64,000 bases of DNA. Source: Selenomonadaceae bacterium (GTDB lineage: Bacteria > Bacillota > Negativicutes > Selenomonadales > Selenomonadaceae). Below, in pieces: positions 17,077 through 26,547 of this stretch (positions are counted from its first letter, which is position 1; the number at the start of each line of letters is the position of its first letter). The position numbers and the translations under genes are program-made. Below the pieces are notes generated by a model. The model did not search any database and was not told where the DNA came from. It saw only the letters and a list, made by a program, of their open reading frames with translations. The DNA is taken from positions 1 through 64,000 of the forward strand of contig JAFYNH010000032.1 of assembly GCA_017549815.1 (NCBI GenBank), written 5' to 3'.

Positions 17077-20000
17077 ATGAACAAAATTAACTTCGACCTT
17101 CAAAGATTTTCCGTTTACGGCACAGATTACAAGGAAACGCTTAACGCTAACGCCAATAACTCCTACGTCTACGCTTACGGCGGCGACGACTACATTTACA
17201 ACAGCAAATATAGCTACGTCACAATCAACGCGGGCACGGGCAACGATTCTGTCTACAGCACAAGCTTAACTTCCAATTCAATAATCGACGCGGGCGCAGG
17301 TAGCGATTCTATCAACAACTGGGGAAGTAAAGCCTCCATTCTAGGCGGAGCTGGTAATGATTCAATTTATAATTCCAGCTTGGCTTCCAATTCGACAATC
17401 GACGCAGGTTTTGATAATGATGTCGTGCGCAATATCTCTGACGGCTCAAAAATCTTTGGCAACGTCGGCAACGATTCACTCGTCAACTGGGGCAATAAAT
17501 CCACCATTTCGGGCGGTACGGGTAACGACACAATCGTAAATAATGCAAGCTCGACATCTTGGGGACAAAATAATTCCATAAGCGGCGGCGCAGGTAACGA
17601 CCGAATCAGCTTGAGCGGCAACGCCAAAGGTCTCACCGTCAACGGCGGCATGGGTTACGATACCATTTACGGCAATAGCTCCGGAAATAGCATTGTTTAT
17701 CAATTCGCGGCGGGCGACGGCAACGACGTAATTTATAACTACAAAAACGCCGATAAAATTTCTCTTGAAAGCGGAACTTACTACACGCGCTCGACCGTCG
17801 GCAGTAACGTCTTAATTCGTTTGGAAAGCGACGACGTAATAACTTTAAGCGGCGCAAAGGGTAAGACAATCAGCATAACAGGCGGCATTCAAGTCGGGAA
17901 CGTTGCTAAAAATACAGTCAATACTTATTCAAATGGTATCGTCTACGGCTCCTTTTACAGCGACACCATTAGCAATCAGGGCAACAGCGTCAAGATTCAA
18001 GCTCTTGCTGGCAATGACTCCATTTTAAATTACGGCACGGCTCCGAGCATCACGAGTGTTTCTTATGGCAAATACGTTTTAATTAACGCGGGCGACGGCA
18101 ATGATACCGTTTTAAACAGCGGCACAAATTCCACAATAAACGGCGGCAACGGCAATGACATTATCGACAATACGAGTTACGGCAAAATCGTTAAGATAAT
18201 GGGCGGCGCGGGTGATGATTCTATCGTAACCAGTGCTACCGCCACGATTTACGGCGGAACAGGCGCGGATACAATTAATAACGCTCTAGGCGCAAATTCT
18301 AAACTCGTCGGCGACGCCGGCAACGATTACATTACGACTTATAACGCCGACAAAGTTTCAATCGACGGCGGCGCGGATAATGACACGATAGAACTGCGCG
18401 GCTCGGCAAATAATTTAACCGTTAAGGGCAATACGGGCAACGATACAATTTTCGGCTCAACTCTCGGCGGCGGTATAACTTACCAATTCACGGCGGGCGA
18501 CGGCTACGATGTCATTTACAACTACAAGAATGCCGATAAAATTTCTCTGGCAAGCGGAGCTTATTACACGCGCTCGACGATTGGCAGTAGCGTCAAAATC
18601 AGCCTTAACAGCGGCGGCTCAATAACTTTAAGCGGCGCGAAGGACAAGACGATTAATGTTGTTGGCGGCACTCTCAGCGTTACTTCGGCGGGTGCTAAAA
18701 ATACCGTTAATTCTTCTGCCAACGCCACTGTCTACGGTACTAACTATAACGATACCATTAAGAACAACGGCAATGGCTCCAAAATTTTTGCATACGCTGG
18801 CAACGACTCCATTTATAGCTATGGCACAAAAGTTTCAATCAGCGCGGGAGCGGGTAATGATTCAGTCTATATCGGATACGCCGACTCGGCTTCAATCGAT
18901 ATGGGGCTTGATAACGATTTCATTCAAGGCAATAACAACCGCACAACCATTCAAGCGGGAGACGGTAACGATACCATTACGGGCAACCATTATAGCTCGA
19001 AACTTTTTGGCGGCTACGGCGACGACTTAATAAGCATAACAACTTACTCTTACGACACAATCGACGGCGGCGAAGGAGCTGATACCGTTTATTCGGCAGG
19101 CAATTTCCTTTCCGTCAATGGCGGCGCGGGCAACGATAAAATCAGTCTCAGCGGTTCCTACTTGACGGTCGCGGGCGGCTATGGCAACGATACTATTTAC
19201 GGCGACATTGCAAAATCTCATCTTTATCGCTACGGCACGAACGACGGCAACGACATTATTTATAATTGGAGTTCAAACGATACCTTAACTGTTACTGGCG
19301 GTCAAACTTCAAAAAGGGCTAGCGGCAACAATATCATTGTAAACATTTCAAACGGTGGCAAAATTACACTAGTCGGCGCGAAGGGCAAAACCGTCAACAT
19401 TAACGGCATTACAAATTCCGTCGTCGAAGAAGAAGTTACGCCACAAGACGTTATCAAAAAATTTATGTGGTCTCTCGATAACTCGACGCTTTCTTCCGCA
19501 ACGACTATGCTTGATAATGCTATTAAGTACGCGACTAATTCAAAGTACACGACTGTTCAAGATGCTGTTAATGCTATGGTCAGCGATTGCAAATCTTATT
19601 CCGGCAAGTGGGAATCTTTCCTTAAAGAGAAATGCGACATTGATTTAAACAACGACGACACTGGCGCAATTTCAGGTTATGATGCGGGCGGCTCTGCTAC
19701 AGAAAAAACTAAAAACTCCATTGTCAAAGAGACGGGCACCGTAAATAAAAATTTCAAGGGAAATAACTTCCAAGTCAACGGTTTGAACGTCTACCTTGCC
19801 AAAGAAAGCGGCGACAGCGTTCAGACTATTAATTACAATGATTCTTCGCTCGACAGTGACAAGCGTTATATTTGGCAAGCCCTTAAAGATTGGTGGTTGC
19901 CCGGCGCATTGAATCTTATCGAAGAATCTTACGGAAATAATTTCGGGTTCAGCAGTAATTCTTCTTCGACGATTAGTAATAATAGGCTTTACGTCGTCTT

Positions 20001-21639
20001 CTACAACGACCCATACGACTCTGCGCTTGCGAGCGTCGGACTTCTCAATAATTCTCAAGGTGTACAGATAAACAACAAGGGCGAAATCGTCGGAGCACTT
20101 AAACTTAGCATTAACATGAAGTATTATTCGGACATCATTATCGACAACGAGGACGGCAAGCGGAATAATTCAGAAAGTTTTTATCTCGACCGCGTTTTGG
20201 CGCACGAATTCACGCACGCCGTTATGGACGCCAATATCCGCTATGCGACGGGATATAGCGGTTTGCCGCAATTCATTAAGGACGGCATGAGCGAATTGAC
20301 GCACGGCATTGACGACGAACGCGAAAGCGACATCAAAGCCTACGCGGGAGATTCCACCGCTCTCAATAAAGCTCTGGACGTGAGCAAGCTTTACAGTCAT
20401 TATCCTGCTTATGCCGGCGGTTACATGTTCTTGCGCTACATTGCCAAGCAAGCCTCCAACGTTTCCGACGTTAAAGCCGATAAATCGCTTTATTCGTCAC
20501 GTTCGATTTTAAAGAATTTATCGACAAAAGGGCTTTCACAGGACGGCGCACTCCTCAAGGCGACGAGCACTTTCAAAGGCAGTACGATTTATCTTTCGGA
20601 CTACGCGGACAGCATTAACAACATTAATGCAACGGTGCTTAGCAATGCGATTGAGATTATGGGCAACGAGTCGGGCAACTCCATAAAGAGCGGCACGGGC
20701 GACGATAAAATTTACGGCAATGCAGGCGACGATACCATCTGGGGCGGCGCGGGTAGTGATAAAATTTATGGCGGCTCCGGTGATGATAATCTTTACGGCG
20801 ACGCGGGCGACGATTCGATTCATGGCGGCATGGGCAACAATACTTTGACGGGCGGCGACGGCAATGACATTTTCGCTTACGAAGGCGGCAACGACTTCAT
20901 TGCTGACTACACGGCGGGCGAAGATAAGATTCAGCTTTTGAGCGGCTCGATTGAAGAATCTTCTATCAGCGGCGATAATGTTATTCTTACGACCGAAGAC
21001 GGCTCAATAACAATTAATGGCGGCAAGGGTAAGGAACTTTCTATCATAGTCGGCGGCAAAGAGATAGCAACCGTTTACGGCGGCACTCCGACAACAACTT
21101 TCTTGGTTGATAATTTAATAAGTTCGCCTGTTAAAGCTGGTTCAACCGTTAAAAATATCGACGCCTCCTTACGGACTAAAGCTATTAAAATCACCGGCAA
21201 CGAACTTGACAATTCAATCGTCGGTGGCTCTGCAAAGGATACGCTTTACGGCGGAAGCGGCGCAGATTCAATCGTCGGCAACGCGGGAGCCGATAAGCTT
21301 TACGGGCAAGCGGACAATGACATTCTCACGGGCGGCAAAGGAAATGACTCGCTCTGGGGCGGCGCGGGTAATGATACCCTTTACGGTGACGACGGCGCGG
21401 ACAAATTTATTTATGCGAACGGCGACGGCAAGGATTTCATTTACGGCTTTGAAGATGATGACATGTTGAAGATAACAGGTAATTTCTCCACGTCTTACAG
21501 CAAGTTGAAAGGAGAGATTTATTTTAAGGTTGGCGACACGTCCAACGCTATTACGCTGAAAGACTTCACAGCGACAACTTTCAACATTAACGGCGACGCT
21601 TATAAAATCAGCGACAAAAAACTAGTCCCTAGTTCCTAA
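17077..21639 (+). CDS. Giant RTX protein with a HExxH metallopeptidase domain
   Basis: 1520 aa, ATG behind AGGAGGGAG. The N-terminus MNKINFDLQRFSVYG carries the FDLQRF motif also present on the third RTX protein. Residues ~15-780 are RTX-type repeats (GGxGNDTIYG, AGDGNDVIYNY). Residues ~790-1170 contain a peptidase-like domain: HEFTH at 1043-1047, followed by Glu1073 in DGMSELTHG, the spacing of a gluzincin-like zinc site. More RTX repeats and the shared C-terminal cassette follow. The final residues KKLVPSS and the stop codon are encoded by heptamer repeat DNA. Probably a type I-secreted calcium-dependent protease; the substrate is unknown and activity is inferred. Confidence 0.85.
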   Translation: MNKINFDLQRFSVYGTDYKETLNANANNSYVYAYGGDDYIYNSKYSYVTINAGTGNDSVYSTSLTSNSIIDAGAGSDSINNWGSKASILGGAGNDSIYNSSLASNSTIDAGFDNDVVRNISDGSKIFGNVGNDSLVNWGNKSTISGGTGNDTIVNNASSTSWGQNNSISGGAGNDRISLSGNAKGLTVNGGMGYDTIYGNSSGNSIVYQFAAGDGNDVIYNYKNADKISLESGTYYTRSTVGSNVLIRLESDDVITLSGAKGKTISITGGIQVGNVAKNTVNTYSNGIVYGSFYSDTISNQGNSVKIQALAGNDSILNYGTAPSITSVSYGKYVLINAGDGNDTVLNSGTNSTINGGNGNDIIDNTSYGKIVKIMGGAGDDSIVTSATATIYGGTGADTINNALGANSKLVGDAGNDYITTYNADKVSIDGGADNDTIELRGSANNLTVKGNTGNDTIFGSTLGGGITYQFTAGDGYDVIYNYKNADKISLASGAYYTRSTIGSSVKISLNSGGSITLSGAKDKTINVVGGTLSVTSAGAKNTVNSSANATVYGTNYNDTIKNNGNGSKIFAYAGNDSIYSYGTKVSISAGAGNDSVYIGYADSASIDMGLDNDFIQGNNNRTTIQAGDGNDTITGNHYSSKLFGGYGDDLISITTYSYDTIDGGEGADTVYSAGNFLSVNGGAGNDKISLSGSYLTVAGGYGNDTIYGDIAKSHLYRYGTNDGNDIIYNWSSNDTLTVTGGQTSKRASGNNIIVNISNGGKITLVGAKGKTVNINGITNSVVEEEVTPQDVIKKFMWSLDNSTLSSATTMLDNAIKYATNSKYTTVQDAVNAMVSDCKSYSGKWESFLKEKCDIDLNNDDTGAISGYDAGGSATEKTKNSIVKETGTVNKNFKGNNFQVNGLNVYLAKESGDSVQTINYNDSSLDSDKRYIWQALKDWWLPGALNLIEESYGNNFGFSSNSSSTISNNRLYVVFYNDPYDSALASVGLLNNSQGVQINNKGEIVGALKLSINMKYYSDIIIDNEDGKRNNSESFYLDRVLAHEFTHAVMDANIRYATGYSGLPQFIKDGMSELTHGIDDERESDIKAYAGDSTALNKALDVSKLYSHYPAYAGGYMFLRYIAKQASNVSDVKADKSLYSSRSILKNLSTKGLSQDGALLKATSTFKGSTIYLSDYADSINNINATVLSNAIEIMGNESGNSIKSGTGDDKIYGNAGDDTIWGGAGSDKIYGGSGDDNLYGDAGDDSIHGGMGNNTLTGGDGNDIFAYEGGNDFIADYTAGEDKIQLLSGSIEESSISGDNVILTTEDGSITINGGKGKELSIIVGGKEIATVYGGTPTTTFLVDNLISSPVKAGSTVKNIDASLRTKAIKITGNELDNSIVGGSAKDTLYGGSGADSIVGNAGADKLYGQADNDILTGGKGNDSLWGGAGNDTLYGDDGADKFIYANGDGKDFIYGFEDDDMLKITGNFSTSYSKLKGEIYFKVGDTSNAITLKDFTATTFNINGDAYKISDKKLVPSS

Positions 21640-21660
21640 CAACTAGTCCCTAGTCCCTAA
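21620..21660. repeat. Heptamer repeat cluster forming the 3' end of the RTX gene
   Basis: ACTAGTCCCTAGTTCCTAAC then AACTAGTCCCTAGTCCCTAA has a 7-bp period in the complement orientation. The TAA stop of the preceding gene lies inside it. Confidence 0.8.
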
Positions 21661-21663
21661 AAT

Positions 21664-21698
21664 AAAAGCTCTCAATATTTTTTGGGAGCTTTTTATTT
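21664..21698 (+). terminator. Terminator of the second RTX gene
   Basis: AAAGCTC pairs with GGAGCTTTT across an AT-rich loop and runs into T-rich DNA. Confidence 0.75.
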
Positions 21699-21726
21699 TT
21701 TTATAATCAATTTCTTATAAATCCTA

Positions 21727-21755
21727 TTGCATTTACTAAAAAACTTTTGTAAAAT
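21727..21755 (+). promoter_or_regulatory. Promoter of the third RTX gene
   Basis: TTGCAT (21727-21732), 17-bp spacer, TAAAAT (21750-21755). A TATAAT at 21781 lies too close to the start to serve as -10. Confidence 0.5.
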
Positions 21756-21806
21756 AATGCTGTCATCAAGTGAAATTTTCTATAATTTTTTAAGGAGACG
21801 ATGAAA

Positions 21807-24800
21807 ATGAACAGACTTGTATTTGACCTACAGAGGTTCGCGGTATATGGCTCATATGGAAACGATACATTAAATGTCAATGGTAGTAATTCTTATGTTT
21901 ATGGTTACAGCGGTAACGATTACATTTACAACAACAAATATAGCTACGTCAAAATCGACGCAGGAACTGGCAACGATTCCATTATTAATAACGGCTATAA
22001 CAAGTATGTCACAATCGACGGCGCAGAAGGTAACGATAATATTTCTACTGGCACGGTTGATTATATGTCGGTAAATGGTGGCATGGGTAATGATTCGATA
22101 AATATTTATTCAGCGTGGTACAGCACAGTCAATGCGGGTATGGGTAATGATACTGTAATTGTACCTTACAGAGCATGGCAAGATTCGATAAATGGTGATT
22201 TTGGTAATGATGAAATAAGTTTAGGTAGTGGCACAGGCGACGGCTATAATGGTAAAAATACAATAGTTGGCGGCTATGGTAACGACACTATCTGGGCAAA
22301 TCCAACGGCAACTGTCGGCAACTTTTATCAATTCACGGCGGGTGACGGTTATGATTGGATTTACAACTGGAATTACCTCGATACCATTTCACTTGGCGGC
22401 TATTACTCAAGCAACTATTATACACGCTCGACAGTGGGTTCAAGTGTCATTATCAGTTTAATAAGCGGCGGCGCAATGACATTGAACGGCGCAAGCGGTA
22501 AAACTATTAACATTGCCAACGGTATTCAGACTGTCATTGGCGGCAAATATATTTCAAACTCAAACTCAAACAGCCTTCTCAGTGGTACATCTTACAACGA
22601 TACCATTATTAATAACGGCTATAACAAGAACGTCACAATCGACGGCGCAGAAGGTAACGATAATATTTCTACTGGCACGGTTGATTATATGTCGGTAGAT
22701 GGTGGCATGGGTAATGATTCGATAAACATCCATTCAGCGTGGTACAGCACAATCAATGCGGGCATGGGTGACGATACTGTAGTTGTACCTTATAGAGCAT
22801 GGCAGGATTCGATAAATGGTGGTTTCGGTGATGATAAAATAAGTTTAGGTAGTGGCACAGGCGACGGCTATAATGGTAAAAATACAATAATTGGCGGCTA
22901 TGGTAACGACACTATCTGGGCAAATCCAACGGCAACTGTCGGCAACTTTTATCAGTTCACGGCGGGCGACGGTTACGATTGGATTTACAACTGGAATTAC
23001 CTCGATACCATTTCGCTCGGAGGCGATACTTATACACGCTCGACAGTAGGCTCAAGTGTAATTATCAGTTTGGTAAGCGGCGGCGCAATGACATTAAACG
23101 GCGCAAGCGGCAAAACCATTAACATTACAAACGGTATCCAAAGCGTTACGACAGGCGGCACATGGCTTAAAAATTCCGACTTAAACAGCTTGGTCAGCGG
23201 CACTTCTTTTGCCGATACCATTTACAATGAGGCGGGAGGCTCGACTCTGCGCGGCGATAACGGAAACGACTCCATTTATAGTAGCACGTTGTATACAGTA
23301 AAAAGTTCTTACGGCTATGTTACAATCGACGGCGGCAACGGTAACGATTCAATTTACAGCTTTGATCCGTATGTAAGCATAAATGGCGGCGAGGGCGCAG
23401 ATAAAATAAGCGTCTACAGCTCGGCTAATTACAAAGGAATAACGATAAATGGCGGCGCGGGTAATGATACTATTTATGGCAATAGTCTCAATGGCGGCGT
23501 TCTTTATCAGTACAACAACGGCGACGGCAACGATTTAATTTATGGCTTCACAGCGAACGATACTTTGAGCATCTCTGGTAGTTCCTACACAACTTCGACG
23601 AGCGGCAATGATGTTTTGGTTAAAATCGGTAGCAGTAGCACGATAACTTTGGACAGCGCAAAAGGTAAAAGCATCAACATTTATCCAAAAGACTCTCCCA
23701 CGCTAGGAAAGAATTTTTACAACACCACGTCCAATACGTCAATCACTGGCACAAGTTATGCCGACACAATCAAAAACAATCTTGCAGGCGGCGTAACAAT
23801 TAACGCGGGAGCAGGAAATGATTCAATTTACAATTACGCCAACAAAGTTACGGTAAACGGCGGCAACGGTAACGATTCTTTGACAGGCGGCTACTCCAAT
23901 TCAAAAATCAATGGCGACAACGACAACGATTTAATCAATCTCACGGGTTCTTATTGGTGGAATACAATAGACGGCGGAGCAGGGAATGATACCATAATCA
24001 CAGGCGGTTCGGCTCATTCCGTCAATGGAGGCGCGGGAGCAGATAAAATTAGTCTTAGCGGCGACAAATTAACCGTCAGCGGCGGCACGGGCAACGACAC
24101 TATCTACGGCTCCACTTCAGCTTCTCATCTATATCAATATAAAAAAGGCGACGGGAACGATATTATTTATAACTATGGCTCCAATGACTCGATAACAATC
24201 AGCGGCTCCACGTGGACGAGTTTGACGAGCGATAATAATATTCTGATTAAAGTCGCAAACAGCGGAACAATAACTTTAAACGGTGCCAAAGGTAAAACTC
24301 TAAATATTTATCCCGCCAAAAAACCCGACACAGATCCTACAGATCCTTCCGACGTTTCGCCACAAGACGTTATCAAAAAATTCATGAACTGCCTTGATAA
24401 AGCAAGTTATTCGGGAATCAGTGCTCTGAATCAAGCGGTCTCAGTCGCTTCGGGTGGATATTTCACCGACGTTTATTCAGCAATCAGACAAATGGTCGCC
24501 GATTGTCGTAAAACCAATAACGCAACTTCTTTCTTGAAAAATTATTGCGACATAGACTTAAGCAACCCGAAAACCGCCGACACTGGCGCGATTACTGGCA
24601 AAGAGGCGGGCGGATCCTCTGTTGATTTGACACCCGAAAAAATTGTTCCCGAAAGCGGCTATTTAGATACGAGCTTTAAAAAAACTTCCTTTAACACAGA
24701 CTATGGCGTAACCTTCTACCTCTCCAAAACCAGTTTAAGTGACGACGAATTTTATATTTGGCGAGCTCTCAAAACTTGGTGGGCTAATGCGGCTTTCAAG

Positions 24801-26483
24801 CTTATCGAAGATTCCTATGATTACAGTTTCACGGACTCTGATGCTTCGGTTAAAAATATCACCGTAGTTTTTGAAGAAGATTACAGTAGCAATGGCTATT
24901 TGGCTTACACTGGTTGGCCTAAGTATATAAACGGAATTTACACGCGAGTTTTGGGAATAAACAAAGCTTACTATAAAAACTTCGAGAGTACGGATGTCAA
25001 TGGCGAAAGTCCTAATGGACAAGGTTATCTTGACAGAACAGTTGCTCATGAATTGACGCACGCAATAATGATGTCGAAAGTCAGTAGTTTCAGCGACTTG
25101 CCGCAATTTATTACGGAAGGTACGGCGGAATTGGTGCATGGTATCGACGACTTTAGAGGCAACGTTATTTCTTCATTGGCGGGCAGTTCTTCTCTGTTAG
25201 AAAGTTCTTTGAGCTTAATTCCGGGCACAGGTGGAAGATATGAATACGCGAGCGGCTACATGTTCCTGCGCTATCTGGCAAAACAAGGTTCGGAACATTA
25301 TGGCAATTCGGGTAGCGCGGGTAATTTATCAATAATTAACGACGCAATGAATTCTGACTCCTTTACCGTGAAAGGCTCAACCTTAACGGTCGGAAAAGAT
25401 TTTTATAACGACGTGATTGATCTTACGTCCTATGCTTCAATCAAAAGTGTTGACGCGACAAATTTGGCAAAGGGCGTAATGATTGTCGGTAATAAAAAAT
25501 CGAATTCAATCGTAGCTGGCTCTGGCAACGATACTATAAGCGGCAACAACGGCAATGATACTCTGCGCGGTGGCGACGGCGATGAAATTATTTTCGGCAA
25601 CGCTGGTAATGATTTTCTCAAAGGTGAAACGGGTAATGATACGCTCTACGGTGGCGACGGCAATGATACTTTGACGGGAGGCGACGGCGCGGATATTTTC
25701 GTTCACACCGCAGATAACGATTGCATTACCGATTACAAAGCGGGCGTGGATAAGATTAAATTCGTTAAAGAAAATGCTTCCGTGACTTCCTCTTCCGTCA
25801 GCGGCGATAATGTCATTTTGACAATAAGCGGTACGGATTTAATCACCATCAAAGGCGTCAAGAATCAAGAAATCACGTTCATAAATTATAACGGTAAAGA
25901 GACGACGTCAGTTTATGGCGGCGGCTCGACAACCTCGACGCTTTTAACCGTCACCAACTCAACTAAATCACCCGTAACGGTCGGCTCCGCAATTAGAACG
26001 ATTGATGCTTCGATGCGCACGAAGGCTGTCCAGATTACGGGCAACAGTCTTGCCAATACGATTGAGGGCGGCTCTGGTAAGGATTTGCTTTACGGCGGCA
26101 AAGGTGATGATTCAATCGTCGGCAACGCGGGAGCCGATAAACTCTACGGACAAGCGGGCGATGACATTCTGCGCGGCGGAAAGGGTAATGATTCGCTCTG
26201 GGGCGGAACGGGCAATGATACTCTTTACGGTGATGACGGCGCGGATAAATTTATCTATGCCAAAGGCGACGGCAACGATGTCATTTATAATTTTGCTAAC
26301 GACGACATGTTGAAAATCACTGGCACTTTCTTCACGTCTTACAGCAAGTCCAAGAAAGAAATTTATTTCAAGGTCGGCTCGACTTCAAATGCCATTACGC
26401 TAAGAGATTTTGGCTCGACTTCAACGTTTAATATTAACGGTACAAAATATAAACTCGGAGGTTCAAAGCTCATTAAGAAATAA
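21807..26483 (+). CDS. Giant RTX protein with a HExxH metallopeptidase domain (paralogue)
   Basis: 1558 aa from ATG 21807, nine bases after AAGGAG; the in-frame ATG at 21801 is three bases from that site and less likely. N-terminus MNRLVFDLQRFAVYG matches its neighbour. Residues ~15-830 are RTX-like repeats including a ~180-residue internal duplication. The peptidase-like domain has HELTH at 1081-1085 and Glu1108 in EGTAELVHG. Further nonapeptides and the shared C-terminal cassette complete it. It parallels the protein at 17077-21639 over its whole length, so the pair arose by duplication. Secreted protease role inferred. Confidence 0.85.
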   Translation: MNRLVFDLQRFAVYGSYGNDTLNVNGSNSYVYGYSGNDYIYNNKYSYVKIDAGTGNDSIINNGYNKYVTIDGAEGNDNISTGTVDYMSVNGGMGNDSINIYSAWYSTVNAGMGNDTVIVPYRAWQDSINGDFGNDEISLGSGTGDGYNGKNTIVGGYGNDTIWANPTATVGNFYQFTAGDGYDWIYNWNYLDTISLGGYYSSNYYTRSTVGSSVIISLISGGAMTLNGASGKTINIANGIQTVIGGKYISNSNSNSLLSGTSYNDTIINNGYNKNVTIDGAEGNDNISTGTVDYMSVDGGMGNDSINIHSAWYSTINAGMGDDTVVVPYRAWQDSINGGFGDDKISLGSGTGDGYNGKNTIIGGYGNDTIWANPTATVGNFYQFTAGDGYDWIYNWNYLDTISLGGDTYTRSTVGSSVIISLVSGGAMTLNGASGKTINITNGIQSVTTGGTWLKNSDLNSLVSGTSFADTIYNEAGGSTLRGDNGNDSIYSSTLYTVKSSYGYVTIDGGNGNDSIYSFDPYVSINGGEGADKISVYSSANYKGITINGGAGNDTIYGNSLNGGVLYQYNNGDGNDLIYGFTANDTLSISGSSYTTSTSGNDVLVKIGSSSTITLDSAKGKSINIYPKDSPTLGKNFYNTTSNTSITGTSYADTIKNNLAGGVTINAGAGNDSIYNYANKVTVNGGNGNDSLTGGYSNSKINGDNDNDLINLTGSYWWNTIDGGAGNDTIITGGSAHSVNGGAGADKISLSGDKLTVSGGTGNDTIYGSTSASHLYQYKKGDGNDIIYNYGSNDSITISGSTWTSLTSDNNILIKVANSGTITLNGAKGKTLNIYPAKKPDTDPTDPSDVSPQDVIKKFMNCLDKASYSGISALNQAVSVASGGYFTDVYSAIRQMVADCRKTNNATSFLKNYCDIDLSNPKTADTGAITGKEAGGSSVDLTPEKIVPESGYLDTSFKKTSFNTDYGVTFYLSKTSLSDDEFYIWRALKTWWANAAFKLIEDSYDYSFTDSDASVKNITVVFEEDYSSNGYLAYTGWPKYINGIYTRVLGINKAYYKNFESTDVNGESPNGQGYLDRTVAHELTHAIMMSKVSSFSDLPQFITEGTAELVHGIDDFRGNVISSLAGSSSLLESSLSLIPGTGGRYEYASGYMFLRYLAKQGSEHYGNSGSAGNLSIINDAMNSDSFTVKGSTLTVGKDFYNDVIDLTSYASIKSVDATNLAKGVMIVGNKKSNSIVAGSGNDTISGNNGNDTLRGGDGDEIIFGNAGNDFLKGETGNDTLYGGDGNDTLTGGDGADIFVHTADNDCITDYKAGVDKIKFVKENASVTSSSVSGDNVILTISGTDLITIKGVKNQEITFINYNGKETTSVYGGGSTTSTLLTVTNSTKSPVTVGSAIRTIDASMRTKAVQITGNSLANTIEGGSGKDLLYGGKGDDSIVGNAGADKLYGQAGDDILRGGKGNDSLWGGTGNDTLYGDDGADKFIYAKGDGNDVIYNFANDDMLKITGTFFTSYSKSKKEIYFKVGSTSNAITLRDFGSTSTFNINGTKYKLGGSKLIKK
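21976..23137 (+). repeat. ~540-bp internal direct duplication in the third RTX gene
   Basis: Segments 21976-22522 and 22600-23137 match almost base for base with a 624-bp offset over most of their length (both contain GGCGCAGAAGGTAACGATAA). The main difference is a short deletion in the second copy near GGAGGCGATACTTATAC. Confidence 0.85.
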
Positions 26484-26502
26484 AATTAAAATCTGCGCGG
26501 AC

Positions 26503-26547
26503 AAAAAAGAGAGCTACCCGAAGTTTTAGTAGCTCTCGATTTTTTTT
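26503..26547. terminator. Bidirectional terminator between RTX island and larC
   Basis: GAGAGCTAC pairs with GTAGCTCTC; A-run on the left and T-run on the right serve the two convergent transcripts. Confidence 0.85.
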
